Below, in pieces: positions 1 through 5,897 of a stretch of DNA of 6,814 bases. The notes under the pieces were generated by a model. That model saw only the letters and a program-made list of their open reading frames with translations, ran no database searches and was not told where the DNA came from. The DNA is from Lachnoclostridium phytofermentans (GTDB lineage Bacteria > Bacillota > Clostridia > Lachnospirales > Lachnospiraceae). Within the stretch, counting starts at the first letter, position 1, and every line of letters starts with the position of its first letter. The stretch is taken from the NCBI GenBank assembly GCA_003526525.1, contig DPVV01000444.1, forward strand, positions 17,098-23,911, in the 5' to 3' direction. The translations under genes were made by a program, and so were the position numbers.

Positions 1-284
1 CTGATATCATAAAAACATATAAAGGATATCGAATCTCGATCATTGGACACACCGATAATGTACCAATAACATCTGGAATCTATCGCAGTAATAAAGAGTT
101 ATCATCAGCGAGAGCAATCAATGCTGCAGAGTACTTAATTGATGTAAAAGGAATTAGCCCATCCAATATCGAGTGGATTGGTCGAGGAGAGTATGATCCA
201 ATCGCAGACAATAGTAGCGAAGCAGGAAAATCTAAAAATAGACGTATCGAGATTAGAATATATAATTCTCTAAATACAAACTAA
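1..284 (+). CDS. motB: Flagellar stator protein MotB, C-terminal part (5' end outside window)
   Basis: The reading frame (complete codons from position 3) is open at the window's left edge and ends with TAA at 282-284, giving 93 residues of an OmpA/MotB-type peptidoglycan-binding domain. Visible signature elements are GHTDNVPI (residues 15-22 of the fragment), NKELSSARA (30-38), the GRGEYDP turn (61-66 region) and the NRRIEI strand (79-84), in the order normal for the family. In MotB this periplasmic or wall-side domain anchors the MotA/MotB proton- or sodium-driven stator to the cell wall so that ion flow can turn the rotor. The transmembrane plug region and the catalytic Asp lie upstream and are not visible. 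An OmpA-like domain alone would not prove MotB; the call rests on fliL following 56 nt downstream, the usual clostridial motA-motB-fliL order. The C-terminal tail after NRRIEIRIY is short (NSLNTN). Confidence 0.92.
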   Translation, partial: DIIKTYKGYRISIIGHTDNVPITSGIYRSNKELSSARAINAAEYLIDVKGISPSNIEWIGRGEYDPIADNSSEAGKSKNRRIEIRIYNSLNTN

Positions 285-328
285 GAAAGCCTTAATTCAG
301 CTAGGCAGACTAAAGAAATATGAAAGGC

Positions 329-332
329 AAGG
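329..332 (+). promoter_or_regulatory. Ribosome binding site for fliL (decides start at 341)
   Basis: AAGG at 329-332 lies 8 nt before ATG 341, with a second purine stretch (GAAAGG, 322-327) just upstream. The earlier in-frame ATG at 320 has only weak purine sequence ahead of it, so these motifs fall inside the longer version's coding sequence. This favours the shorter FliL. Confidence 0.55.
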
Positions 333-340
333 TATTTCCA

Positions 341-862
341 ATGAAAAAGAATATCTTAACGATAATTATACTTGCTACTACATTAATTAATATGACATTA
401 ATGATAGTCATGCTGTTTGTATTTCTACCGAATGTAAAACAGACAAATAAATTAATCACAAAGGTAGCACAAACAGTTGATTTGGAACTTGAGAATGTAG
501 TTGTGAAGGAAGATAAAGTTACTATCTCTGATATCGATACTTATAAGCCTACCGAAACTAATGGTTTAACTATCAATCTTAAGAAAGAACCAGGAGACAA
601 TAAAACACATTTTGCTGTTGTTAAGTGGTCTCTTGTGTTAAATAAGAGTCATAAGGATTTCAGTAAGATGCAACCATTAGTGGAAGCAAATGAGGGTAGA
701 ATTAAAGAAGTGATTCGTACCGAAGTTGAGAAGTATACAATTAATAATGTGCAAGAGAATAAAGAGAATATCAAAGCTGATGTGTTAAAAATACTTCAAG
801 ATGATGTTTTTGGTTCTGATTTTATTATTAGTGTATCATTTAGTGACTTCGTTACTGAATAA
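341..862 (+). CDS. fliL: Flagellar basal body-associated protein FliL
   Basis: This 173-residue single-pass membrane protein fits the FliL family in size and layout. It has a short basic N-terminus (MKKN), one hydrophobic helix at about residues 5-29, a linker, and an extracytoplasmic domain at about 75-173. That domain has the family's pattern of a strand (FAVVKWSLVL, 91-100), a charged helix (EGRIKEVIRTEVEKY, 118-132) and a terminal strand ending in SFSDFVTE. FliL surrounds or supports the MotA/MotB stator at the motor and aids stator activity. Its place between motB and fliM is the standard one. I chose ATG 341 because AAGG lies 8 nt upstream and because a Lys-Lys start followed at once by the membrane helix is typical; an in-frame ATG at 320 would add seven residues (MKGKVFP) but has a poor ribosome binding site. 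FliL sequences diverge widely, so the call depends partly on context. Confidence 0.9.
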   Translation: MKKNILTIIILATTLINMTLMIVMLFVFLPNVKQTNKLITKVAQTVDLELENVVVKEDKVTISDIDTYKPTETNGLTINLKKEPGDNKTHFAVVKWSLVLNKSHKDFSKMQPLVEANEGRIKEVIRTEVEKYTINNVQENKENIKADVLKILQDDVFGSDFIISVSFSDFVTE

Positions 863-893
863 AACAGATTTCTTGAGGTTGGGAGGCTAAACG

Positions 894-1871
894 ATGGGAG
901 ATGTATTATCCCAAAGCGAAATAGACAATCTGTTGGCTGCACTTAGCAGTGGTGAACTTGATGCAGATGAATTCAGGGAATCGGGAGAAAAACAAATAAA
1001 GAATTATGATTTTCACCGTCCCTCAAAGTTTTCGAAGGAACACCTTAGGACACTTGATATTATATTCGAACATTATGGCAGATTATTGTCAACACATCTG
1101 CCAGCGTATCTTAGAAAGAATGTACAAGTTGAGGTTATTAACTCGGAAGCTGTTGTGTATCAAGAATTTACCAATGCGCTGTCCAACCCTGTTTTGCTTG
1201 GTATCATAGATTTCGCTCCGCTGGAGGGAAATATTATAATTGAATTAGCAGAGAATGTTGGCTATGCAATAGTCGACCGTATGCTTGGAGGTAGTGGTAA
1301 TCCACTTGAAAAATCTAGAGATTTTTCTGAAATTGAGTTGGTAATTATAGAGAGAATCTTTACGGTTATGACAAATATTTTGGCAGAACCTTGGGCGAAT
1401 GTTGTGAAACTAAACCCTAGATTGATTCGTATCGAGACAAACTCACAATTTGCGCAGATAATATCACCTAGTGACATGGCCTCAATCGTAACATTGAACA
1501 TAAAGATAGGAAATATTGAGGGTATGATGAACATTTGCCTTCCATATGCTTGCTTGGAAGTAATTATTGACAAGTTAAATACGAAATACTGGTACTCTAC
1601 AATGCAGGAAAAAGGGGATTCCAATTATCAAGAATTCATTGAAACTGCAATTTCAAGAGCTAGAATACCAGTAAAAGCAGTACTGGGTAAAAGCAGTATA
1701 TCGTTAAATGAGTTAATTAATATGCAAAAAGGTGACATTATTAAACTGGATCGAAAGATTGACGATGAACTTAGTGTTTATGTAGGGAATATTAAAAAAT
1801 TTACAGCCTTGCCTGGCGCATCATCGGATTCTTATGCAGTAAAAATTTCAACTATAATAAGAGAGGAGTAG
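894..1871 (+). CDS. fliM: Flagellar motor switch protein FliM
   Basis: FliM is a C-ring subunit that binds phosphorylated CheY and relays the signal to FliG to change rotation. The 325-residue product is close to usual FliM length. The N-terminal motif LSQSEIDNLLAAL (residues 5-17) is the CheY-P-binding segment, and KNYDFHRPSKFSKEHLRTL (36-54) is the conserved lead into the middle domain. The middle CheC-like domain (about 40-230) carries the GGSG loop (132-135, in DRMLGGSGNP) that contacts FliG, and lacks the CheC phosphatase residues, as expected. A C-terminal SpoA/FliN-like domain occupies about 255-323 (IPVKAVLGKSSISLNEL...). GGGAGG at 881-886 sits 7 nt before the ATG, so the start is well supported. 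The stop is 7 nt before fliY, whose Shine-Dalgarno lies inside the last fliM codons, which implies co-translation. I see no truncation or missing motif. Confidence 0.97.
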   Translation: MGDVLSQSEIDNLLAALSSGELDADEFRESGEKQIKNYDFHRPSKFSKEHLRTLDIIFEHYGRLLSTHLPAYLRKNVQVEVINSEAVVYQEFTNALSNPVLLGIIDFAPLEGNIIIELAENVGYAIVDRMLGGSGNPLEKSRDFSEIELVIIERIFTVMTNILAEPWANVVKLNPRLIRIETNSQFAQIISPSDMASIVTLNIKIGNIEGMMNICLPYACLEVIIDKLNTKYWYSTMQEKGDSNYQEFIETAISRARIPVKAVLGKSSISLNELINMQKGDIIKLDRKIDDELSVYVGNIKKFTALPGASSDSYAVKISTIIREE

Positions 1872-1878
1872 CAGATCG

Positions 1879-3084
1879 ATGGATGGTATGTTATCTCAAG
1901 AAGAGATCAACGCTCTATTAAATGGAATGGGTACCGAAAATGTAGAAACCGCTGCTGATCTCGAATCACTCACGGATTCTGAAATAGATGCTTTAGGAGA
2001 AATGTCTAATATCAGTATGGGGACAGCTGCAACAACACTTTCTTCCCTGGTAAACCAAAAAGTAACAATTACAACTCCAAAAGTATGCTATGCTGAGTGG
2101 GAGGATTTATTGTCAGCGTATGATCGCCCATGTGTTTTTATTCAAATTTACTATAAGGATGGCTTAGATGGAAATAACATCTTAGTCTTAAAAGAAAAGG
2201 ATGTAAAAATCATCACCGATTTAATGATGGGTGGCGATGGAATAAATAGTGAGGGTGAGTTAACTGAACTGCACCTAAGTGCAATTAGTGAAGCAATGAA
2301 TCAGATGATGGGTTCCGCTTCAACTTCACTTTCGGCTATGCTAGAAAAAAAGGTAGACATCACGCCTCCAGTATCAAGTATTGTTGATCTCCCAGAGGTT
2401 ATTGATGGGGGAGATATTGCAGAGTTTTTAAAGAGTCGTTTTGTGAAAGTATCCTTCCGTATGGTGATTGGTGATTTGGTGGATAGTGAACTAATGCAAT
2501 TATATCCATTTGATTTTGCTAGAGATCTATATGAGCAATTTATGAAATATACCGAGACGGAAACGAAAGCAGCGGATGGGTATTCTAAACCAAAAAAAGA
2601 AAAGACAGTTACACCTGATCCAGAACAAGATTCTAACAACAATTCATTTACTCAAGATATAGGGAAGAATATGAATATGCAAACACCACAAATGCAGCCA
2701 CAGATGGCGCAGATGCAAGGAATGTCACTTCAAGGTATGGGTATGCAAGGTATGGGTATGCAACAATTACCTCAAGGTATGGTGCAAAATGTGAATATCG
2801 CACCTGCACAATTTCAACCTTTTGTTAATACAGGTAGCCCTCTGTTACAGACAGAGAATATTGATTTATTATTGGATGTACCTTTGGAAGTTACAGTAGA
2901 ACTTGGTAGAACAAGTAAATCTATACGAGAAATACTTGATTTTTCACCGGGAACTATTGTAGAATTAAATCGACTTGCCGGTGAACCAATTGATGTCTTA
3001 GTAAATGGAAAGTATGTTGCCAAGGGTGAAGTCGTTGTAATCGAAGAAGCATTTGGTATTCGAGTTACAGATATTATAAAATAA
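1879..3084 (+). CDS. fliY: Flagellar motor switch phosphatase FliY (CheC-like + FliN domains)
   Basis: FliY replaces FliN in the C-ring of many Firmicutes and also dephosphorylates CheY-P at the motor. The 401-residue product has four parts. An N-terminal MLSQEEINALL segment (4-14) resembles the CheY-binding motif of FliM. A CheC/CheX/FliY-type domain (about 30-225) follows, with two complete active-site signatures of the form D/S-x3-E-x2-N-x22-P: D37, E41, N44, P67 and S134, E138, N141, P164. Next is a low-complexity linker (about 230-318), Lys/Pro-rich and then very rich in Met and Gln. Last is a C-terminal SpoA/FliN domain (about 328-401, LLDVPLEVTVELGRT... to VTDIIK). Both catalytic pairs being present suggests an active phosphatase. 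AGAGGAG at 1862-1868 is 10 nt before ATG 1879; the alternative ATG at 1888 would be 19 nt away. It follows fliM by 7 nt and precedes cheY, the gene for its substrate. A plain FliN is excluded by the CheC domain. Confidence 0.96.
   Translation: MDGMLSQEEINALLNGMGTENVETAADLESLTDSEIDALGEMSNISMGTAATTLSSLVNQKVTITTPKVCYAEWEDLLSAYDRPCVFIQIYYKDGLDGNNILVLKEKDVKIITDLMMGGDGINSEGELTELHLSAISEAMNQMMGSASTSLSAMLEKKVDITPPVSSIVDLPEVIDGGDIAEFLKSRFVKVSFRMVIGDLVDSELMQLYPFDFARDLYEQFMKYTETETKAADGYSKPKKEKTVTPDPEQDSNNNSFTQDIGKNMNMQTPQMQPQMAQMQGMSLQGMGMQGMGMQQLPQGMVQNVNIAPAQFQPFVNTGSPLLQTENIDLLLDVPLEVTVELGRTSKSIREILDFSPGTIVELNRLAGEPIDVLVNGKYVAKGEVVVIEEAFGIRVTDIIK
2716..2760 (+). repeat. 15-bp in-frame tandem repeat in the fliY linker
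   Basis: CAAGGTATGGGTATG occurs twice back to back without mismatch at 2731-2745 and 2746-2760, each coding for QGMGM. A degenerate unit coding for QGMSL stands directly before it at 2716-2730. The repeat is in frame and falls in the Met/Gln-rich linker between the phosphatase and FliN domains of FliY, so copy-number change by slippage would alter linker length by five residues without a frameshift. Confidence 0.85.
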
Positions 3085-3087
3085 GTA

Positions 3088-3132
3088 ATACAATTTTTTA
3101 GCGCCGGAATACGGCATGCTAAAAAATTGTAT
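3088..3132 (+). other. Long intergenic RNA hairpin between fliY and cheY
   Basis: A perfect inverted repeat has arms ATACAATTTTTTAGC (3088-3102) and GCTAAAAAATTGTAT (3118-3132). Inside it a second stem, GCCG (3103-3106) with CGGC (3112-3115), closes a 5-nt GAATA loop, leaving AT (3116-3117) as a bulge. The transcript would fold into about 19 base pairs. It starts 3 nt after the fliY stop and ends 38 nt before cheY. It does not look like an ordinary intrinsic terminator: the U-tract is in the 5' arm and the strand after the GC core is A-rich, with no U-run following the full stem. Likely roles are mRNA processing or stabilisation, or partial attenuation that sets different levels for the switch genes and the downstream genes. 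This is inference; the structure itself is read directly. Confidence 0.8.
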
Positions 3133-3170
3133 ACAGCTATTACAGATCAAAGAATAGGAGAAACAAAGTT

Positions 3171-3533
3171 ATGGCAAAAAGTATTTTAATTTGTGATGAT
3201 GCAGCTTTCATGAGGATGATGATTAAAGATATTCTTACAAAGAATGGTTATTCTGTCGCGGGAGAAGCAGAGAATGGATTAAAAGCTGTAGAGAAATACA
3301 ATGAGACAAAGCCTGATTTGGTTATGTTGGATATCACTATGCCAGAGATGGATGGTATTCAAGCATTAAAGAAGATTAAGTCAGTAGATCCAAATGCAAC
3401 CGTGATTATGTGTTCTGCGATGGGACAACAATCAATGGTTATAGAATCCATTCAATCTGGCGCAAAAGATTTTATTGTAAAACCGTTCCAAGCGGATCGT
3501 GTACTTGAGGCGGTTAAGAAGGCGATAGGATAA
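3171..3533 (+). CDS. cheY: Chemotaxis response regulator CheY
   Basis: This 120-residue protein is a single receiver domain with no output domain, the normal CheY size. The acidic pocket is D9 and D10 (LICDDAAFMR), the phosphoacceptor is D54 (VMLDITMPEMDG), the switch Ser is S82 (MCSAMG) and the conserved Lys is K104 (FIVKPF). Position 101, where enteric CheY has the gating Tyr, is Phe. CheA phosphorylates it; CheY-P then binds FliM and FliY at the motor to control rotation, and FliY is expected to dephosphorylate it. AGGAG at 3156-3160 lies 10 nt before the ATG. The gene is separated from fliY by 86 nt containing a large hairpin, while its stop shares a base with the fliO start (TAATG). Stand-alone receivers can have other roles, but the position between fliY and fliO is the classic Firmicute cheY site. 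Confidence 0.96.
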   Translation: MAKSILICDDAAFMRMMIKDILTKNGYSVAGEAENGLKAVEKYNETKPDLVMLDITMPEMDGIQALKKIKSVDPNATVIMCSAMGQQSMVIESIQSGAKDFIVKPFQADRVLEAVKKAIG

Positions 3534-3955
3534 TGTATTCCATTTTTCAGATAATACTTGCAACAGAGGCAAATACGTCTCTACCAGGATCAGGATATAA
3601 TTCTAACAATAGTTGGTTAGAGTTGTTTGGATTGCTTCTGTTGTTTATCTTTATTGTAGTCGGTTGCTATTTTACAACAAGATTTGTTGCAAATAAGCAA
3701 CTGAAACAAATAAAGCATAGTAATTTTAAAGTGATTGATACATACCGTATTACACAAAATAAGTTTTTGCAGCTTGTTCAGATAGGGACACGCTATGTTG
3801 TGATATCAATTACAAAAGAAAATATAACCTTCATCACTGAAGTTTCCGAAGACGAACTAAAGTTTAAGGAAGAAACTGAAGTGAAGAAAGAGATAAACTT
3901 TAAGCAGATATTGTCAGAATTGACAGGAAAAAATAAAACAAATGGAAAAGGTTGA
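3533..3955 (+). CDS. fliO: Flagellar biosynthesis protein FliO (FliO/FliZ family)
   Basis: FliO is a small membrane protein that helps assemble the FliP ring of the export gate and is not part of the final channel. The 140-residue product has a short N-terminal outside segment (about 1-27), one strong membrane helix (about 29-48, LELFGLLLLFIFIVVGCYFT), a basic cytoplasmic boundary (RFVANKQLKQIKH) and a small beta-rich cytoplasmic domain. That domain carries the family pattern FKVIDTYRITQNKFLQLVQIG followed by RYVVISITKENITFITEV; it then ends in a charged tail. The ATG overlaps the cheY stop by one base, and AGAAGG at 3517-3522 within cheY is 10 nt upstream, so translation is probably coupled. 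Family sequence identity is generally low, so the call depends on this layout plus the position just before fliP. In Bacillus the equivalent gene has also been called fliZ. Confidence 0.88.
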   Translation: MYSIFQIILATEANTSLPGSGYNSNNSWLELFGLLLLFIFIVVGCYFTTRFVANKQLKQIKHSNFKVIDTYRITQNKFLQLVQIGTRYVVISITKENITFITEVSEDELKFKEETEVKKEINFKQILSELTGKNKTNGKG

Positions 3956-3961
3956 TATCCT

Positions 3962-4807
3962 ATGACGTCTAAATGTAATCTTATCGATAAGAAGACTTTC
4001 TTTACTGGGCTTTTCGTCATTATGGCGTTAGTATTAACCTTTTTTTGTGCTGCTCCAAAAAAAGTATACGCCACTGAGGTGAATGGAACAACAAAGGAAT
4101 CTACAGCTACTGCAAACAATAATAAGGGAGAAAACAATAACGATATTTCATTTACTTTTAACTCTGGTGAAGGGACTGGCTCAATGTCAGCAACTCTTAA
4201 GATGCTCTTAGTCTTAACAGTAATTACGTTAGCACCATCGATACTTATTATGTTAACCTCGTTCTGTCGAATTATCGTAGTGCTTCACTTTGTTCGTTCT
4301 GCCTTAGGAACACAGACAACTCCTCCGAATCAAGTTTTAATTGGATTGGCGTTGTTTTTGACGTTGTTTATTATGTCACCAATACTTACTAACATTAATA
4401 ATAATGCAATTAAACCTTTGTCGAAGGGAGAAATTACACAAGAGCAAGCATTTACGCAAGGTATGGATCCACTCAGAGATTTTATGTTCGATCAGACCAA
4501 TGAAAAAGATATGCAATTGTTTCTTGATATCGCTGGAGTCTCAGAGGTAAATAGTAGAGCAGATGTTCCTTCAACAGCGTTAATTCCAGCATTTATCATA
4601 AGTGAACTAAGAGCAGCATTTATTATTGGTTTCTTGATTTACATACCATTCTTAATAATTGATATGGTTGTGGCATCTACTTTGATGTCCATGGGTATGA
4701 TGATGCTTCCGCCCACGACGATCTCCATGCCATTTAAAATTTTATTATTTATAATGGCAGATGGTTGGAATTTAATTATTGGTTCAGTAATCAAAAGCTT
4801 TTACTGA
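3962..4807 (+). CDS. fliP: Flagellar export gate protein FliP
   Basis: FliP forms the pentameric core of the FliPQR export channel in the cytoplasmic membrane. The 281-residue product begins with a cleavable-looking signal peptide: a basic start, a hydrophobic core at about 13-31 and a likely cleavage after VYA (residue 37). A polar Thr/Asn/Ser/Gly-rich stretch follows (about 40-75). Membrane segments lie near 77-99, 123-145, 205-237 and 255-278. The signature PSILIMLTSFCRIIVVLHFVRSALG spans 92-116, and the Met cluster in MGMMMLPP (M246-M248) matches the gasket that seals the closed pore. GGAAAAGG at 3944-3951 lies 10 nt before the ATG, which is 6 nt after the fliO stop. The length is on the long side for the family, chiefly through the polar spacer. 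The related injectisome SctR proteins generally lack this signal peptide, and the context is clearly flagellar. Confidence 0.97.
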   Translation: MTSKCNLIDKKTFFTGLFVIMALVLTFFCAAPKKVYATEVNGTTKESTATANNNKGENNNDISFTFNSGEGTGSMSATLKMLLVLTVITLAPSILIMLTSFCRIIVVLHFVRSALGTQTTPPNQVLIGLALFLTLFIMSPILTNINNNAIKPLSKGEITQEQAFTQGMDPLRDFMFDQTNEKDMQLFLDIAGVSEVNSRADVPSTALIPAFIISELRAAFIIGFLIYIPFLIIDMVVASTLMSMGMMMLPPTTISMPFKILLFIMADGWNLIIGSVIKSFY

Positions 4808-4814
4808 AAGGAGG
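4807..4814 (+). promoter_or_regulatory. Ribosome binding site for fliQ
   Basis: AAAGGAGG at 4807-4814, starting on the last base of the fliP stop codon, is a near-consensus Shine-Dalgarno 8 nt before the fliQ ATG. It is the strongest such site in the window. Confidence 0.85.
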
Positions 4815-4822
4815 GATAGTGT

Positions 4823-5092
4823 ATGGATGAAAATTTATTGGTGGAACTACTTCGCCAAACATTATTCTTAATAATCAAAGTATCTTCTCCGATGTTGATT
4901 ACTTCACTTGTAATTGGACTTGTGGTAAGTGTATTGCAGACTGTTACTTCTGTTCAAGAACAAACCCTCACTTTTGTTCCTAAGTTAATCGGAGTATTTC
5001 TAGTACTTATGTTATGTGGTAATTGGATTATGAAAAATATAACGGAATATTTTCAATATTTAGTGGATAACTTCCGTTACTTTATACAGTGA
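4823..5092 (+). CDS. fliQ: Flagellar export gate protein FliQ
   Basis: FliQ subunits pack around the FliP/FliR core of the export gate and help anchor FlhB. The 89-residue product has the family's exact size and form: two hydrophobic helices at about 13-38 and 51-73 joined by the conserved hairpin loop TSVQEQTLTFVPK (42-54). The first helix carries the usual LLRQTLFLIIKVSSPMLI run-in and the Gly-containing LVIGLVVSVLQ. A very strong Shine-Dalgarno 8 nt upstream fixes the start, and the gap from fliP is 15 nt. Its stop overlaps a possible GTG start of fliR, so the two genes may be translationally coupled. I see nothing missing or unusual. Confidence 0.96.
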   Translation: MDENLLVELLRQTLFLIIKVSSPMLITSLVIGLVVSVLQTVTSVQEQTLTFVPKLIGVFLVLMLCGNWIMKNITEYFQYLVDNFRYFIQ

Positions 5093-5093
5093 T

Positions 5094-5098
5094 AGGTG
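5094..5098 (+). promoter_or_regulatory. Ribosome binding site that supports fliR start at ATG 5104
   Basis: AGGTG at 5094-5098 (AGGTGA through 5099) is 5 nt before ATG 5104. The in-frame GTG at 5089 has no purine-rich motif ahead of it, only CTTCCGTTACTTTATACA-like pyrimidine-rich sequence. This favours ATG 5104, though GTG 5089 overlaps the fliQ stop as GTGA and could start by coupling. Confidence 0.55.
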
Positions 5099-5103
5099 AT
5101 GGT

Positions 5104-5871
5104 ATGGTAATACCTGTAGAGCAGTTAGTTTTCTTTTTTGTGATACTGGTGAGGATATCCGCGTTCATTTATACAGGACCATTTTTCAGTTTAAAGAATG
5201 TGCCGCAGAAAGTTAAGATTGGGCTATCTCTAACGATAGCCATTATATTAAATCAAACAATACCCTATTCAGAATTAGTTTACGAAGGTGTGATTGGTTT
5301 TGGAATCCTTATTGTAGGAGAGGCATTAGCTGGAGCTATTATGGGCTTCTTTTCGAATATCTGCTTTCAAATTCTTTCCCTTGCAGGACAATTGATGGAT
5401 ATGGAAATCGGATTTTCAATGGTCAATGAATTTGACCCTTTTACAAACGCTCAGGTTACGATTACTGCAAATTTCTATCATTATGCAGTAATGTTATTTC
5501 TATTAATAACGAATATGCATCATTATATTATAAAAGCACTCGTCGACTCTTATCAATTAATACCAGTTGGCGGAGCGAAACTAAACCCACTTATTTCTAC
5601 CGTAATGATTCAATTTGTCGTAGACTTTTTTGTCATTGCTTTTCGTATTATCTTGCCAATCTTTGCTGCTATGTTAATCGTTAATGTGGTATTAGCTATT
5701 CTAGCTAAAGTTGCACCACAGATGAATATGTTTGTCATTGGTTTGCAATTAAAAGTATTAATTGGGTTCATTGTTTTGCTATTTATGACTTTGATGATTC
5801 CGTCAGTTTCAGATTTTATTTTTACAGAAATGATGGAAATGTTAAAGAGTGCAATCTCCTTTTTAAAATGA
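5104..5871 (+). CDS. fliR: Flagellar export gate protein FliR
   Basis: FliR is the single subunit that completes the FliP5-FliQ4-FliR1 export gate and contributes the plug loop. From ATG 5104 it is 255 residues, about the normal length, and strongly hydrophobic with around six membrane segments (near 8-24, 38-53, 62-84, 125-145, 168-200 and 214-236). Family hallmarks are ARISAFIYTGPFF-like VRISAFIYTGPFF (16-28), the loop GQLMDMEIGFSMVNEFDP (95-112), and LAKVAPQMNMFVIGLQLK (200-217). The start is a judgement: ATG 5104 has AGGTG 5 nt upstream, whereas GTG 5089 would add five residues (MIGDG) and overlap the fliQ stop by GTGA but has no visible ribosome binding site. The stop overlaps by one base the ATG of an 8-codon mini-ORF leading to flhB. 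In some clostridia FliR and FlhB are fused into one protein; here they are separate. Confidence 0.95.
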   Translation: MVIPVEQLVFFFVILVRISAFIYTGPFFSLKNVPQKVKIGLSLTIAIILNQTIPYSELVYEGVIGFGILIVGEALAGAIMGFFSNICFQILSLAGQLMDMEIGFSMVNEFDPFTNAQVTITANFYHYAVMLFLLITNMHHYIIKALVDSYQLIPVGGAKLNPLISTVMIQFVVDFFVIAFRIILPIFAAMLIVNVVLAILAKVAPQMNMFVIGLQLKVLIGFIVLLFMTLMIPSVSDFIFTEMMEMLKSAISFLK

Positions 5872-5897
5872 TGAAAGGTAAGGGAATGCGTTGGTGA
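5871..5897 (+). other. Possible 8-codon mini-ORF bridging fliR and flhB
   Basis: ATG at 5871 overlaps the fliR TGA by one base and opens an ORF reading MKGKGMRW that stops at TGA 5895-5897. That stop overlaps the proposed flhB start as GTGA (5894-5897). It has no Shine-Dalgarno of its own, and its bases also contain the flhB ribosome binding site (AAGGG, 5880-5884). It may be chance, with purine-rich RBS sequence following a stop, or it may carry terminating ribosomes to the flhB start. Confidence 0.25.
5880..5884 (+). promoter_or_regulatory. Ribosome binding site for flhB
   Basis: AAGGG at 5880-5884, with AAAGG at 5874-5878 ahead of it, is 9 nt before GTG 5894 and 6 nt before TTG 5891. No in-frame ATG is available near here: the frame is closed by TAA at 5879-5881, and the first ATG codon lies well inside the first membrane helix. 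FlhB must therefore use a non-ATG start. Confidence 0.65.

Noticed and set aside
285..319. Small hairpin or terminator between motB and fliL
   Set aside because: Only a 4-bp stem (GCCT 289-292 with AGGC 303-306) around a 10-nt loop, with no U-tract; too weak to support.
1262..1624. 120-codon open frame on the - strand inside fliM
   Set aside because: It lies wholly opposite a well-conserved gene, resembles no family and has no ribosome binding site or independent context that I can see; it is a shadow frame. The same holds for the - strand frames at 2301-2642, 2814-3023, 3793-4137, 5610-6008, 5822-6037 and 6533-6715, and for the + frame at 1006-1209.
3088..3132. Intrinsic terminator at the fliY-cheY hairpin
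   Set aside because: The stem is strong but no U-run follows it, and the U-tract is in the 5' arm; cheY and the rest of the operon continue on the same strand just downstream. I call it a hairpin of unknown role instead.
3127..3170. Promoter for cheY just after the hairpin
   Set aside because: TTGTAT at 3127-3132 resembles a -35 box, but no reasonable -10 element appears at 16-18 nt spacing, and no sigma-28-like pair is visible.
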